Positions 1 through 9,612 of a stretch of 64,000 nucleotides of DNA are shown here, piece after piece; position 1 is the first letter of the stretch, and every line of letters starts with the position of its first letter. The translations under genes and the position numbers were made by a program. The DNA is from Streptomyces sp. HUAS 15-9 (GTDB lineage Bacteria; Actinomycetota; Actinomycetes; Streptomycetales; Streptomycetaceae). The notes below the pieces were generated by a model. It was not told the DNA's origin, searched no databases, and saw only the letters and a list, made by a program, of their open reading frames with translations. The DNA lies in NCBI RefSeq assembly GCF_025642155.1, contig NZ_CP106798.1, forward strand, positions 8,928,001 to 8,992,000, in the 5' to 3' direction.

Positions 1-153
1 CCGGGCTACGCCTACAACAAGAAGGACCTCCGCGCCCAGGAACGAGCGATCGCCGAGCAGGCCGAACACGCCTATCAAGTGCTGATCTCCCACTGGCAGC
101 CCGCCCCGACCCACAACGGCACGAAACTCCCGGCTATCCCCGGCCAGCCTTGA
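1..153 (+). CDS. C-terminal end of an unidentified protein (partial)
   Basis: An open frame enters from the left edge and reads 50 codons to a TGA at 151-153. The peptide is hydrophilic and helix-prone (it contains KKDLRAQERAIAEQAEHAYQ) and ends in PAIPGQP. Codon use is normal for high-GC actinobacterial DNA, so this looks like a real C-terminus. The family is not recognised and the start lies outside the window. The stop overlaps the truncated IS256 transposase on the other strand, so the insertion or its decay abuts this gene. Confidence 0.45.
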   Translation, partial: PGYAYNKKDLRAQERAIAEQAEHAYQVLISHWQPAPTHNGTKLPAIPGQP

Positions 154-1168
154 CGATTTCATCCGTGGACTGGATCTTCTTCCAGTGCCGGGGCGGGAAG
201 TTGGCGAACGCGGTCAGATCCTCCTTCGCCTCCAACAGCATCGCTTTGACCTTGGGGAACTGGGCGCCGAGCGTGTCGGCGACGGTGTCCAGCTGAGTGC
301 GCACGAGGCCGGCGGTGGGCTGGGTGAAGATCGTGCGGATCGTCGCGGCGACCATTTCACCGGAATCCCGGTCGATCACGCTGAAGACGTTGCGCAGGAA
401 ATGAACCCTGCACCGCTGCCAGGCGGCGCCGAGCATCACCTTGCGGACCGCGGCGACCAGCCCGGCGTGCTGGTCGGTGACGACCAGGCGGACCCCGGAC
501 AGGCCGCGCTCTCGCAGCGAGCGCAGGAACTCCTTCCAGAACGCCTCGCTCTCGCTGTCTCCGACCATCAGGCCCAGGACCTCGCGGCCTCCGTCCTCAG
601 TGATGCCGGTGGCGACCACGACGGCCCGCGAGACGATCTGGTGGTTCACGCGCGCCTTGCAGTAGGTCGCGTCCAGGTAGACGTAGGGGAAGCGGACGTG
701 ATCCAGCGGTCGGGTGCGGAACGCGGTCAGCGGCTCGTCCAGCGCCTGGCAGATCCGCGAGACCTCCGACTTCGAGATGCCGCTGTCCCCGCCGAGCGCT
801 TTGACCAGGTCATCGACACTGCGGGTGGAGACGCCGTGCACGTATGCCTCCATGATGACCGCGTAGAGGGCCTGGTCGATGCGGCGCCGCCGCTCCAGCA
901 GGCTGGGGAAGAAGCTGCCGGTGCGGACCTTGGGGATCTCCAGATCCAGGTCGCCGGCCAGCGTGGTGAGCACCTTCTCGCGGTGCCCGTTGCGGATGTT
1001 GGTCCGCGTCGGCGTGTGCTCGTTCCACTCCGCGCCGATGTGGGCACTCGCTTCGGCCTCGATCAGCTCCTGCACCATTCGCTCGGCGATGGCGCGGATG
1101 AGCTCGATTCCGTCGGTCGAGCGTAGTGACTCAAGGAGCCGTATCAGTTCAGACTGGGACAGGGCCAT
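134..1168 (-). pseudogene. IS256-family (mutator type) transposase, 3'-truncated
   Basis: A DDE transposase that would have catalysed cut-and-paste movement of an IS256-family element. The ATG at 1168 is preceded by GAGGAG at good spacing and begins MALSQSELIRLLESL, the usual IS256 N-terminus. The zinc-ribbon-like RNGHREK region, the first catalytic Asp in YLDATYCKAR and the second in VVTDQHAGL are present. After HWKKIQST (about position 165) the protein should continue into the NPLERLNKEIKRR block holding the catalytic Glu, but it runs into unrelated sequence and stops. It is about 60 residues short of the family's roughly 400 and lacks the third catalytic residue, so it should be inactive. 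A related degraded copy lies at 35325-35610. Confidence 0.85.
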
Positions 1169-1600
1169 CGTGCACTCCTCGTGGTTGAACTGGGCGTTCA
1201 CCAAGGAGAGTTACGCGGTGGCCCGCCTCCTGTTCAGGGAGCGGTAACCACCCGTGGAAGTGCGCCCCGGGCAGACGCCCGCGCACTCCCGGCCGCTGAT
1301 CCCGTACACCACGACGAGGGACACCATCTTTGGGAACGCGGCATGTGCGACCGCACTCGTCCCATCCGGAACACCGCCAGAAGCCGATCCCATCGACACA
1401 ACCGCCACCCCCTGTCGCAGGGCGACCCCTTCACGCGCCCCTGACCAGCAGGGTCCGTCACGCCGCCTGCCTCCGACCGAGTGATCGACGCAAACTCCCT
1501 CGAATTGAGCAACAGGGTCTCTCGATGAAGGCGAAGACCTCGGCGCGGGCGTCCTGGACAGCCCCTGGGCCCCGAAGGGCGGGGCCCAGGGGCCGCCTGC
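1169..1600. other. Region between IS256 and integrase remnants, no gene recognised
   Basis: The first 90 bases resemble the leader and left end of the IS256 element: they share a motif just upstream of the start codon with the second IS256 remnant near 35280. The rest has no convincing codon structure on either strand. It contains one strong hairpin at 1562-1592. Confidence 0.4.
1562..1592. terminator. Perfect 12-bp stem hairpin
   Basis: CCCCTGGGCCCC (1562-1573) is followed after a 7-nt loop by its exact complement GGGGCCCAGGGG (1581-1592). There is no T tract on either side, as is common for actinobacterial terminators. It sits directly in front of the integrase remnant and could be a terminator or the scar of a mobile-element end. 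Confidence 0.45.
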
Positions 1601-1990
1601 CATGACAGATCGGCCTTCCGCCAAGTCCGGCTCCACAACCTCCGCCACGGTGCCGCGACGCTGGCCCACGCGGCGGGGGCCACTCTGAAGGACATCCAGG
1701 AGATGCTCGGCCATTCCTCGATCACCATCACGGCCGACACGTACACGAGCCTGCTGCCCGAGGCGGATCTGGCGATCGCCGAAGCCGCAGGCCGGCTCGT
1801 CCCGCGCGCCCGCACCGCCACTGAGAACACAGCTCCCAAGGCGGTGCCCGAGGCCGACGGCGCGGAGAAGCCCGGCCCGGAGTCCTGCCGGATGGTGCTG
1901 ATCCGTTCGGTGTCGTTCGGGAGATCAACTCCCCGTCCGCTCACGCACCGCTCACACAAACGGCCCCGGACGAGACGTCCGAGGCCGAAT
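1601..1990 (+). pseudogene. C-terminal fragment of a tyrosine recombinase / phage-type integrase
   Basis: The frame reads VRLHNLRHGAATLAHAAGA, then a GHSS motif and ITADTYTSLLP. This is the box II region of tyrosine integrases: the H-x-x-R motif, the GHSS motif and the catalytic Tyr (in TADTY), in the right order and spacing. Everything N-terminal to box II, including the first catalytic Arg, is missing. The frame stays open to 2257 but loses integrase character after about 1990. It is a relic of an integrative plasmid or phage. A tRNA T-arm-like sequence at 9328-9344 might be the matching attachment scar, but that link is inference. Confidence 0.7.
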
Positions 1991-2361
1991 AGAGCCCCTC
2001 CCTGGGTGAGAAATCGCAGGTCAGCGGCGTATGCGTTGTGCCCCCGGCGGGGCACCAGACAAATGGGAACGGGGGCGGGCGGTGGTCGCCGGGATCACGG
2101 ATCATCGTGGAGTCCACTCTGTACCTCTGAAGTGACTCGGACGTGTGGTGATGGCTACAGGTCCGGCTCCGACGGGCAAGCCCGCCGGACAGCCGTTGGC
2201 GTACGACGGTGGCGGCCCGTTCCGGTCCAAGTCGTCGCCGCCGCTCGCCTGGGGTAGCCCGTCTGCTAGCGCCCGGGGGGAGGTCACTCATGATGGGGGT
2301 GCCCCCGCTTGGTCAGCGCGGACCAAGCCGGGGAAGCACACGTCACCGTCCACGCCCGGTA
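1991..2361. other. Gap between integrase remnant and SWIM gene
   Basis: No protein-like frame is visible on either strand. The stretch holds the downstream flank of the integrase relic and the 3' flank of the minus-strand SWIM gene. I see no repeat or RNA structure that can be named. Confidence 0.35.
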
Positions 2362-3648
2362 TCAGCGCCCATTGGCGGTGCGGGCGCTGGTCAGGGCGGC
2401 GAGCGGGTCGGGATGGGCGGGGGCGCAGGGCCACCAGTCGGTGCGGCCCGCGAGGGTTTCACGGGCGTAGGGGTGCCAGCGGCCGTCGGGGCCGTAGCGG
2501 AGCTGGATGCCCTGGGCGTCCAGGGTCAGGCGGTTGCGCCAGGTCCTGACCGGCATCGGCTCGTCGGAGTCGTCGAGTGCGGTGCGGGCGGCGGCGAGGG
2601 CGGCCGGGTCGGGGGTGAGCGGTGTACGGGCGGTGGTGATGCCGGGGACGCCGCCGTGGCGGGCGGCGCGGACCAGGCGGGCGAAGCCGGTGGGGTCGTT
2701 TCCCGTGCCGGTGACCAGGCGGTGGAACCACTTCTCGCTCGCGCCCGCAGCGATGCGTACGGCGTCGTCGGCAGCGTCGAGGTGCAGGGTGAGGATGTGG
2801 CCGTCGGCGAGGCCGCGGGCGCGCTGCGCTGTGTCGCGCATCAGGGCCGTGAGGTCCGGGAGGGTGACGGGGCCGGTACGGGGCGGTTCGGCGGTGAGGG
2901 GGGCGGGCCGCGGGTCCGGGGAGTGCTCAGGGCCGCCGGGGTGCAGGTGCGCGACTGCGTCGCGGGACCCGGGCGCCTCTTGTGAGGGCGGGGTGAAGAT
3001 GCCGTCCCAGGCAGTGAAGGCGTCGCGGGCGAGGATGCCGTACGGAGCCGGAGCGCCCGGGTCCTCGGCGGCGGCAGAGTCGGCCGTGGAGGCGGCCCGG
3101 CGGCGGGCGCGCAGCGCTGCGAGGACGCTGTCGCGGTCGCGGCCGCGGAGGGTGAACAGCAGGAACGGATCCTCGTCGATGTGGGTGGCGGTGGCGTAGC
3201 ACACGGCGGCCGCGTGCTTGCAGGGGTAGCCCCAGTCGGGGCAGGAGCACTCCGGGTCGAGCTCGTGCGGCTGGGGCAGGAGCGGTACGCCGGCGGAGGC
3301 CGCGTCGGCGACGAGGTCCTCGGGCACCTCGCCGTCGAGCAGGGCGGCCGTGTGCCCGGCCCGGGCGGCGACGGCGTCGAGCAGGGTGTCCCACTGGGCG
3401 TCGGTGAGGATGGGGACGTGGACGGCGGCGTCGTATGGCCAGGGGGTGCTGCCCTCGACCGCGGCCTTGAGCGCGCCGGGCAGGCAGGTGACGGGGTGGA
3501 CCATGCCCTTGCGGGCGTAGGTGCGGCCGCGGGCGAGGCGGCCCGCGTCGAGGGTGGAGGCCTCCAGGGCGTCGATCCATGCCTGGCCCCACCAGGTGGT
3601 GGCGAAGGCGCGGGTGCCGCGGCGCGGGGCCTTGTGCGCGGGGGTCAC
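2362..3648 (-). CDS. SWIM zinc-finger domain protein
   Basis: A 428-residue protein with a SWIM zinc finger near residues 130-142 (CSCPDWGYPCKH, the CxCx(n)CxH pattern), a fold that binds DNA or protein and often partners SNF2 helicases. The N-terminus carries the FATTWWGQAW block common to bacterial SWIM proteins. The GTG start at 3648 is chosen because it overlaps the stop of the upstream SNF2 gene in a GTGA arrangement, implying translational coupling. The open frame continues 82 codons further upstream, but only as a shadow of the SNF2 gene. It is the last gene of a three-gene unit with the SNF2 helicase and the pRiA4b-like gene. A role in DNA remodelling together with the helicase is inferred. 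Confidence 0.88.
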   Translation of the reverse strand: MTPAHKAPRRGTRAFATTWWGQAWIDALEASTLDAGRLARGRTYARKGMVHPVTCLPGALKAAVEGSTPWPYDAAVHVPILTDAQWDTLLDAVAARAGHTAALLDGEVPEDLVADAASAGVPLLPQPHELDPECSCPDWGYPCKHAAAVCYATATHIDEDPFLLFTLRGRDRDSVLAALRARRRAASTADSAAAEDPGAPAPYGILARDAFTAWDGIFTPPSQEAPGSRDAVAHLHPGGPEHSPDPRPAPLTAEPPRTGPVTLPDLTALMRDTAQRARGLADGHILTLHLDAADDAVRIAAGASEKWFHRLVTGTGNDPTGFARLVRAARHGGVPGITTARTPLTPDPAALAAARTALDDSDEPMPVRTWRNRLTLDAQGIQLRYGPDGRWHPYARETLAGRTDWWPCAPAHPDPLAALTSARTANGR

Positions 3649-6584
3649 AGGTCTTCTCCCTCGGCGGTGGCGGACAGGGCGACGAGCTCGGCGAGGTCGG
3701 CGTCGGACAGCTCGGTCAGGGCGGCCTCGCCGGAGGCGACGACCTGCTCGGCCAGCGCCCGTTTGGCGCCGAGCAGGCGGGCTACCTTCTCCTCGACGGT
3801 GCCCTGGGCGGTGAGCCGGTGGACCTGGATCGGGCGGTCCTGACCGATGCGGTAGGCGCGGTCGGTGGCCTGGTCCTCGACTGCCGGGTTCCACCAGCGG
3901 TCGTAGTGGATCACGTGGGTGGCGCGGGTGAGATTGAGGCCGGTGCCCGCGGCCTTCAGCGACAGCAGGAATACGGGTACGTCACCGCGCTGGAAGGCGG
4001 CGACCATCTCCTCACGCCGCCTGACCTCGGTGCCGCCGTGCAGATAAAGGGTGCGCACGCCTCGGTCGGCGAGGTGGGCCTCCAGCAGCCTGCCCATCTG
4101 CGTGTACTGGGTGAACAGCAGGGCGGACTCGCCTTCGGCGACGACGGTGTCGAGGAGCTCGTCGAGGAGCTGGAGCTTGCCGGAGCGGTTTGGCAGCGGG
4201 CCCGGCTGGCGCAGGTACTGGGCGGGGTGGTTGCAGATCTGCTTCAGGGCGGTGAGGAGCTTGAGGACGAGGCCACGGCGGGCGATGCCGTCCGCCTTCT
4301 CGATCCTCTCCATGGCCTCGCGGACCTGCGCCTCGTACAGCGCGGCCTGCTCGCGGGTGAGCGGGACGGGGTGGTCGGTGGTGGTCTTGGGCGGCAGCTC
4401 CGGGGCGATACCCGGGTCGGACTTGCAGCGGCGCAGCAGGAAAGGGCGGGTGAGGCGAGTGAGCCGTTCGGCGGCGTGGCGCCCGTCCTCGGAGGCCTCC
4501 TCGTCGCCGTCCGCGCCAAGGGCGCCGCGTTCGATCGCCCTGGCGTAGCCGTCGCGGAAGGCGGTGAGGGAGCCGAGCAGGCCCGGGGTGGTCCAGTCGA
4601 GCAGTGCCCACAGCTCGGAGAGGTTGTTCTCCACGGGGGTGCCGGTCAGCGCCACCCGGGCCCGGGAGGGCAGGGCGCGGAGTCGGCGGGCGGTGGTGGC
4701 GTACGGGTTCTTGACGTGCTGGGCCTCGTCGGCGGCGATCAGCGACCACTTGATCCCGGCGAGCCGCTCGGTGTCGCGGCGCAGTACTCCGTAGGTGACC
4801 AGGACGAGTTCGCCGCCGGTGAGGTGGTCCAGGGTGCGCTCGCCGCCGTGGTAGCGGCGCACGGCGAGGGCGGGGGCGAAGCGGGCGGCCTCGCGCTCCC
4901 AGTTGCCGAGCAGTGAGGCGGGGCAGAGCACCAGGGTGGGGCCCGCGGTGTCGGAGTGCTGCTGCCGGTGCAGGTGTAGGGCCAGCAGTGTGACGGTCTT
5001 GCCGAGGCCCATGTCGTCGGCGAGGACACCGCCGAGCGTGAGGCGGGTCATGTCGGCGAGCCAGGCCAGTCCCCGCTTCTGGTAGTCGCGCAGGGCGGCG
5101 GTCAACTCCTGTGGTACGGTGACCGGTTCGCGTTTCTCGGGTTCGCGCAGCCGGGCGACGAGCTCGCCGAACGCGCCCGCGGCACTCACCTCGATCCGCT
5201 CGCCGTCCCGCTCGATCTCGCCGGTGAGGACGGCCTGCAGCGCGTTTAGGGCCGTGAGGTCGCGCTCCTGGCGGCGCAGCCGGGCCAGCAGCCTTGGGTC
5301 GGCGACCACCCACTGGTCGCGCAGTTTCACCAGGGGGCGGCGCGCTTCGGCGAGTTGGTCGATCTCGGCCTCGGTGAGCCGCTCGCCGTTCAGGGACACC
5401 TGCCAGGAGAAGTCCAGCAGGGCGTCCTTGCCGAGGAGGGTGTTCACCGTGGCGCCGGGAGCGGTGGTCGCCCCGATCTCGGCCCGTGCCTCAAGGGCCT
5501 TGACCAGGTCCTTCGGCCAGTGCACGCGAAGCCCCACGTCGTGCAGCAGGCCCGCGGCCTCGTCGAGGAGCTGGGTGAGTTCCTGGTCGGACAGGCGCAG
5601 CCGGGCGGGCGTGGACTCGGCGAGCAGCCGGGCCAACGGGGGCCACGCTTTGGCGCCGCGGCGCAGCGCGAGCAGCGTCTCGGCCTCGGCGCGCGGGCCG
5701 AGCAGGCGGGCAGTGCGCTCCGGGGCGGCCCACAGGTCGGCGGCGTCGACGACGAGGGAGGGGTCGGCGGCGCTGTGCAGCTGGAGAGCGGTGTGGAAGA
5801 CGCGCTGCCGCCCGGTGGGAGGCTCCACCCGCAGCGAGACGTTCACCAGCGCGGAGCGCTCCGCATCCACCTGGGCGGCCCACTCGGCGAGTTCGGGGTG
5901 GGGGCTCGGGGCGCGGTCGGCGTACGGGTTGTCGGGGGCGGCCAGGGGTGCGGCCGGGGTGCGCGGCAGGGCGTCGGCGAGCGCGTCCGCGAACTCCCGT
6001 ACGAGGGCGCCGGGTTCGGCGATCCGAACCGGGCGGCTGCCGGGGACGGGCAGGTTGTGGGCGTATGGCGGCAGAGCGGCGGCCAGGGCGTCCAGCGTCC
6101 GCTTTCCGTGCGCGCCGAGCGGTCCCAGCCGCCACACGGGACGGCCGTCCTCGGTGAGCGCGGGCTGCAGGCGGCCCTCGCCGATCAGCCGCAGGGTGGC
6201 GCGGGCGACGGCGGCCCAGGCGTGCAGCGAGGGATGCGCGCCCTGCTCGGGCGGGTCCAGCAGGAGCGCCAGGGCGGTGCCGGGGGCGAGCCCGTACGCC
6301 TCGACCTTTCTGGCTCGTACGCCCTTGCCGTGCGGCAGTACGAGACTCAGCGGCAGCCCGTCCACGGCGGACGGCGCGGTGGCGAGCGCGCGCAGCGCAC
6401 TTTCCGGCAGTGGGTACAGGGCGAGCCTGCCCAGCCGGTGCGGCTGTCCGGCTGGCGCGGGCACGAACACCGCCGCCCAGCCGCCGGCCGCCAACTCCCT
6501 GGTCCAGGCGGCCGCCTCCCGGTCGGCCATCGGCGGCGCCGGCAGCGGCGTACGCGTCCGCTGGCCGGGCACGGCGATCCTCAC
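3645..6584 (-). CDS. SNF2/Swi2-family DEAD-like helicase (ATP-dependent DNA translocase)
   Basis: A 979-residue protein. The C-terminal half is a complete SNF2 motor: Walker A in LADDMGLGKTVTLL near residue 521, DEAQ Walker B in AADEAQHVKNP near 616, and a helicase C lobe with HYDRWWNPAVEDQATDRAYR near 891. The first 400 residues are the variable region seen in bacterial SNF2 proteins. The family hydrolyses ATP to translocate on double-stranded DNA. The GTG start at 6584 overlaps the upstream stop (GTGA) and has a GGAG in front. The gene is coupled at its 3' end to the SWIM gene. The SNF2-SWIM pairing recurs in actinobacteria, and its cellular task is not known to me. Confidence 0.93.
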   Translation of the reverse strand: MRIAVPGQRTRTPLPAPPMADREAAAWTRELAAGGWAAVFVPAPAGQPHRLGRLALYPLPESALRALATAPSAVDGLPLSLVLPHGKGVRARKVEAYGLAPGTALALLLDPPEQGAHPSLHAWAAVARATLRLIGEGRLQPALTEDGRPVWRLGPLGAHGKRTLDALAAALPPYAHNLPVPGSRPVRIAEPGALVREFADALADALPRTPAAPLAAPDNPYADRAPSPHPELAEWAAQVDAERSALVNVSLRVEPPTGRQRVFHTALQLHSAADPSLVVDAADLWAAPERTARLLGPRAEAETLLALRRGAKAWPPLARLLAESTPARLRLSDQELTQLLDEAAGLLHDVGLRVHWPKDLVKALEARAEIGATTAPGATVNTLLGKDALLDFSWQVSLNGERLTEAEIDQLAEARRPLVKLRDQWVVADPRLLARLRRQERDLTALNALQAVLTGEIERDGERIEVSAAGAFGELVARLREPEKREPVTVPQELTAALRDYQKRGLAWLADMTRLTLGGVLADDMGLGKTVTLLALHLHRQQHSDTAGPTLVLCPASLLGNWEREAARFAPALAVRRYHGGERTLDHLTGGELVLVTYGVLRRDTERLAGIKWSLIAADEAQHVKNPYATTARRLRALPSRARVALTGTPVENNLSELWALLDWTTPGLLGSLTAFRDGYARAIERGALGADGDEEASEDGRHAAERLTRLTRPFLLRRCKSDPGIAPELPPKTTTDHPVPLTREQAALYEAQVREAMERIEKADGIARRGLVLKLLTALKQICNHPAQYLRQPGPLPNRSGKLQLLDELLDTVVAEGESALLFTQYTQMGRLLEAHLADRGVRTLYLHGGTEVRRREEMVAAFQRGDVPVFLLSLKAAGTGLNLTRATHVIHYDRWWNPAVEDQATDRAYRIGQDRPIQVHRLTAQGTVEEKVARLLGAKRALAEQVVASGEAALTELSDADLAELVALSATAEGEDL

Positions 6585-8853
6585 GCGGCGCTCCTCGCCT
6601 TGAACGCGGCCTTGCGCAACCGCTTGACCAGCTGCTTGTCCTCGTCTACGAGGCTGTCTGCGACAGCGGTCAGCACGGCTTCGCCGTGCGGGTGCCCAGC
6701 CCGCCACAGGTCGTCGGCCAGTTCGGCCACCTGCTCGCGTACCCGCGGCCCGCCCTCGGGCCCCTGCTCCAGACGGGCGCGCAGCGCCTCGGGGCCGCCG
6801 TCCGCGTACGCGTACAGGCCGTCCAGACACATCCACTCCCGGCCGAAGGCGTCCTGCCCCTGGGCGGGTTCGCCAATCCGTCGCAGCCAGGAGGCGGCGG
6901 TGTGCGCGCACCCCGGAACCCCGGAGGCGGCGGCCTTGCGCAGCACCGCGCGCACCCGGTGCCGCTGGTCCGGCTCCGTGTCCTCGGGGTTCTCGGGCTC
7001 CCCGGGGCGCTGGGCGGGCAGCAGGTGCTCCAGGACGAGTGGGGCCATGAGCCGCCGCAGCGCGTCGGCCCCCTCCGAGCCGCCGCAGGCGTCGACGAGC
7101 TGCACCGCCGCGCCAGCGGGTGTGCGGGGGCCAGCCAGCCTACCACCTCCGCCCGCACGTCCTCCGGGTAGCGGTACGTGGCCAGCGCGGCCAGCAGCTC
7201 GGCCGCCTCCGCCCGCTCCATCCGCCCCACCACCGGGGCGCTCACCCCGGCCTCGACCAGCAGCCCGCGCAGCCCGGCGCGGCCCAGCGAGGTGAGGCGG
7301 ATGCGGCCCGGCACGGGCGCGGACAGGCCGATCAGCAGCCAGTCGTCGTCCTGTTCGTCGCCGGGCGGGGGGTCTTCGGGCCGGTACTCGGCGGCCCCGA
7401 ACCGCACCAGCAGCTCTGCCGCCTCCTCCCACTGAACCACGTACAGCGCGCTCAGCAGTTCTCCGGCCGCGTCGTCGGGCAGATCCTCCAGGGACTCGCC
7501 GAAGAAGGCGGCGACATCCGCCCACTCGCCCTCGGGCAGCCCGTAGCAGTGCAGCAGCAGGCCGAACCCGACCGGCGGGGCCTGGGCAAGCAGCTCGCCG
7601 AGCCCGGACATCAGGCGGAGCATCCCGATCGGCTCCGGTAGTTCGGCGAAGACGTCGGCGACCGCTCCGGCCAGCGTCTCCTGCCACGCCGTCAGCACAG
7701 CGGCGTCGTCCAGCTCGTCCGGCAGGGCAGCGCCCGAGGACGCCTTTTTGCCGTCGCCGCTCACCTCCACGAATCCGGCGAGCAGCGCCCACCCCCACGG
7801 CTCCTGTACCGGCCCCATGTCGGCGGCGCTGCGGATGTCGGCCAGCCGTTGCCGACGTTCCGCGGCGTCCCCCCACTCGTCCGGTGCGGCACGCCACAGC
7901 CCGGCCTCCTCCACCGCCTGCCGGGCGAGCTTCGGCCGCAGCACCCCCTTCGGGGTGAGCTCCCGGCCCGCGCCGCACCAGTGCCCGAGCCGCACCGCCG
8001 CCATGAAGTGCTCGGCGCCGCGCACCTGCCGGGCCAGCTCGGCGTCGTCGGGCAGCCGGATCGCCGGGGCCGTCCGCGACGCCGGGTCCAGGACCTCGCC
8101 GACCAGGTCCGCGAAGTCGCCCCCGTCCCCGTCGGGCAGCGGGTGCCACTCGCCGCAGGAGGGGCACAGGAACCGGCCACCCTGTTCTTCGGCCGCGCTC
8201 ACGCCGTCCACCGTGAGCAGCGGCAGCTCCTCCAACGCCCGGTTCAGTTCCGCCACGTCCAGGCACGCGGGGTCGAACCCGGTGGCGAGCATGTGGGCGA
8301 GTACATAGTCGGTGTGACTGTCGTACTCCGGCTCCCCGTCCTCCTCGGTGACCGGTTCTGGCCGCTCGCCCGCCTCGTACCGCTCCAGCAACTCCTGAAG
8401 CGCCCAGACGCCGCCGACATCGTCGCAGTCCGGCAGCGTCCGCCGCCCGCCTGTGCACACCACGTGTCCGGCCTCGTCCGGATCGGCCGGGCGGACCTCG
8501 TCGACGGTGATCCGGTGTTCCCAGTCGTCCCCGAGGTCGTACCTGTACGACAGCCGCCCCCCGGCTCGCGGCAGCACGTCCGCCAGCGACACGTCGTCCT
8601 CGTCGTCCCACCCGGAGTCAAAGGCGCCGCCGAGCGGGTCGCGGTGCGGACCCCACGCCGCGCGCCGTCCGTCCTCGAAGACGTGCAGATGTATGCCGTC
8701 CCATCCGAACAGCACCTGGACCACCTCGTGCAGGCCGCCCAGGGAGAGCCGCGAGGGCACCCGCACCCGCCGCCACACCGGCGGACGCAACCCACGAAGT
8801 TCGATCTTCAGCTGGTGGACAGTGGGCCTGTCAGAAACCGCAGTGCTCGGCAT
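6581..8853 (-). pseudogene. Plasmid pRiA4b ORF-3-like protein, frameshifted
   Basis: The ATG at 8853 opens a frame starting MPSTAVSDRPTVHQLKIEL. Residues 12-190 match the pRiA4b ORF-3-like domain (LRGLRPPVWRRV, then WDGIHLHVFEDG and YDLGDDWEH). A CPSCGEWH motif follows, then a long helical C-terminal half. Near 7110-7116 the frame is lost: after WLAPAHPLA the next frame continues with AVQLVDACGG and runs to the stop at 6581-6583, which overlaps the SNF2 start. A single missing base in a GC-rich stretch explains the break. Corrected, the protein would be about 757 residues and translationally coupled to SNF2. It may be true decay or a sequencing error. The function of the domain is unknown. 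Confidence 0.75.
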
Positions 8854-9364
8854 GCGCCGGGATCTTCCCTTGCTCAGGATGCACATCACCGCGCCCTCGA
8901 CGAGCGGGCGACGTGCGCCGAATGGCTGACCCGCACCATTCTGGCAGCCTCGCCGGAGGACACGGTCCGGGTTGCCAATTGCTGATTCGGTTGTTGGCCG
9001 TGGATGGCCAGGTTGTCCCTCGATGGGGTGAACGGGGGCCGGTTCCCGAGGTCTTGTGCGTGCGGGGAACGCATGATCGGCCGTGGCAACCCGGAGGCGG
9101 GGAGCGTCGTGCATATGCATATGAGTTGGGGCCGACCCGAACCGCTCAGCGTGACCTGGGAGATCGAGATCGTGGAAGGCGAGGAGGGCAGGGCCCTTGC
9201 GCCGGCAGATCCAGGTGATGCTCGAGGTGCTGGCGTGGATCGCCGAGCAGCGGCGCGGACAGGACGGCTCCGCGACGTCCGAACAGGGTTGACGGCACGC
9301 GGCCTCGTTCGCCGACGTAGGGCCTCCGCAGGGTTCGAACCTGCGACCAACGAGCAGTCCCCAC
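8854..9364. other. Gap with att-like sequence and coding scraps
   Basis: Upstream flank of the pRiA4b-like gene. On the plus strand 9200-9291 reads as a plausible protein C-terminus (IQVMLEVLAWIAEQRRGQ) ending at TGA 9289-9291, too short to assign. A tRNA T-arm-like sequence lies at 9328-9344. Confidence 0.35.
9328..9344 (-). other. tRNA T-arm-like sequence, possible attachment-site scar
   Basis: On the minus strand this reads GCAGG TTCGAAC CCTGC: a perfect 5-bp stem around a canonical 7-base T-loop, followed by GGAGGCC as a possible acceptor strand. The D and anticodon arms expected upstream are absent, because IS3 transposase sequence lies there. It is therefore not a working tRNA. Integrases often recombine at tRNA 3' ends, so this may be the remnant of an attachment site. 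Confidence 0.45.
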
Positions 9365-9589
9365 TCTGAGCCGCAGCCGCTGGAGCTCCTCGCGCTCGGC
9401 ACTGCTCAATTCGCCGGGAGTGCCCTCGCCCCGGTCCGCCTTCGCCTTGCGGTACCAGCCGCGCAGGGACTCGGAGCTGATGCCGAGTTCCCGGGTGACC
9501 GCCGTGACCGTCTTGCCCGAGGAATCGACGAGCGCGATCGCGTCCCGCTTGAACTCTTCGGTGTACCGCTTCGTGTACTTGCTTCCCAC
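9365..9589 (-). pseudogene. IS3-family OrfA transposase fragment
   Basis: Starts MGSKYTKRYTEEFKRDAIAL and contains the helix-turn-helix TAVTRELGISSESLRGWYRK typical of IS3 OrfA. It breaks off after EREELQRLRL, where the leucine-zipper segment should continue. The open frame runs on to 9146 but is no longer transposase-like and overlaps the T-arm-like sequence. No OrfB catalytic domain is nearby, so it cannot move. Confidence 0.8.
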
Positions 9590-9612
9590 CTGGTGCTACT
9601 TCCTCTGGAACC

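Noticed and set aside
185..1126. Long plus-strand open frame antisense to the IS256 transposase
   Set aside because: It exists only because of the high GC content; the minus strand carries clear transposase motifs and a ribosome binding site.
2362..8853. Interpretation of the SNF2-SWIM unit as a DISARM- or Druantia-like defence system
   Set aside because: No methyltransferase, phospholipase-D or other signature partner is present; only the helicase is shared with such systems.
9200..9291. Plus-strand C-terminus-like peptide (IQVMLEVLAWIAEQ)
   Set aside because: Too short and without upstream coding continuity to be called a gene or assigned to a family.
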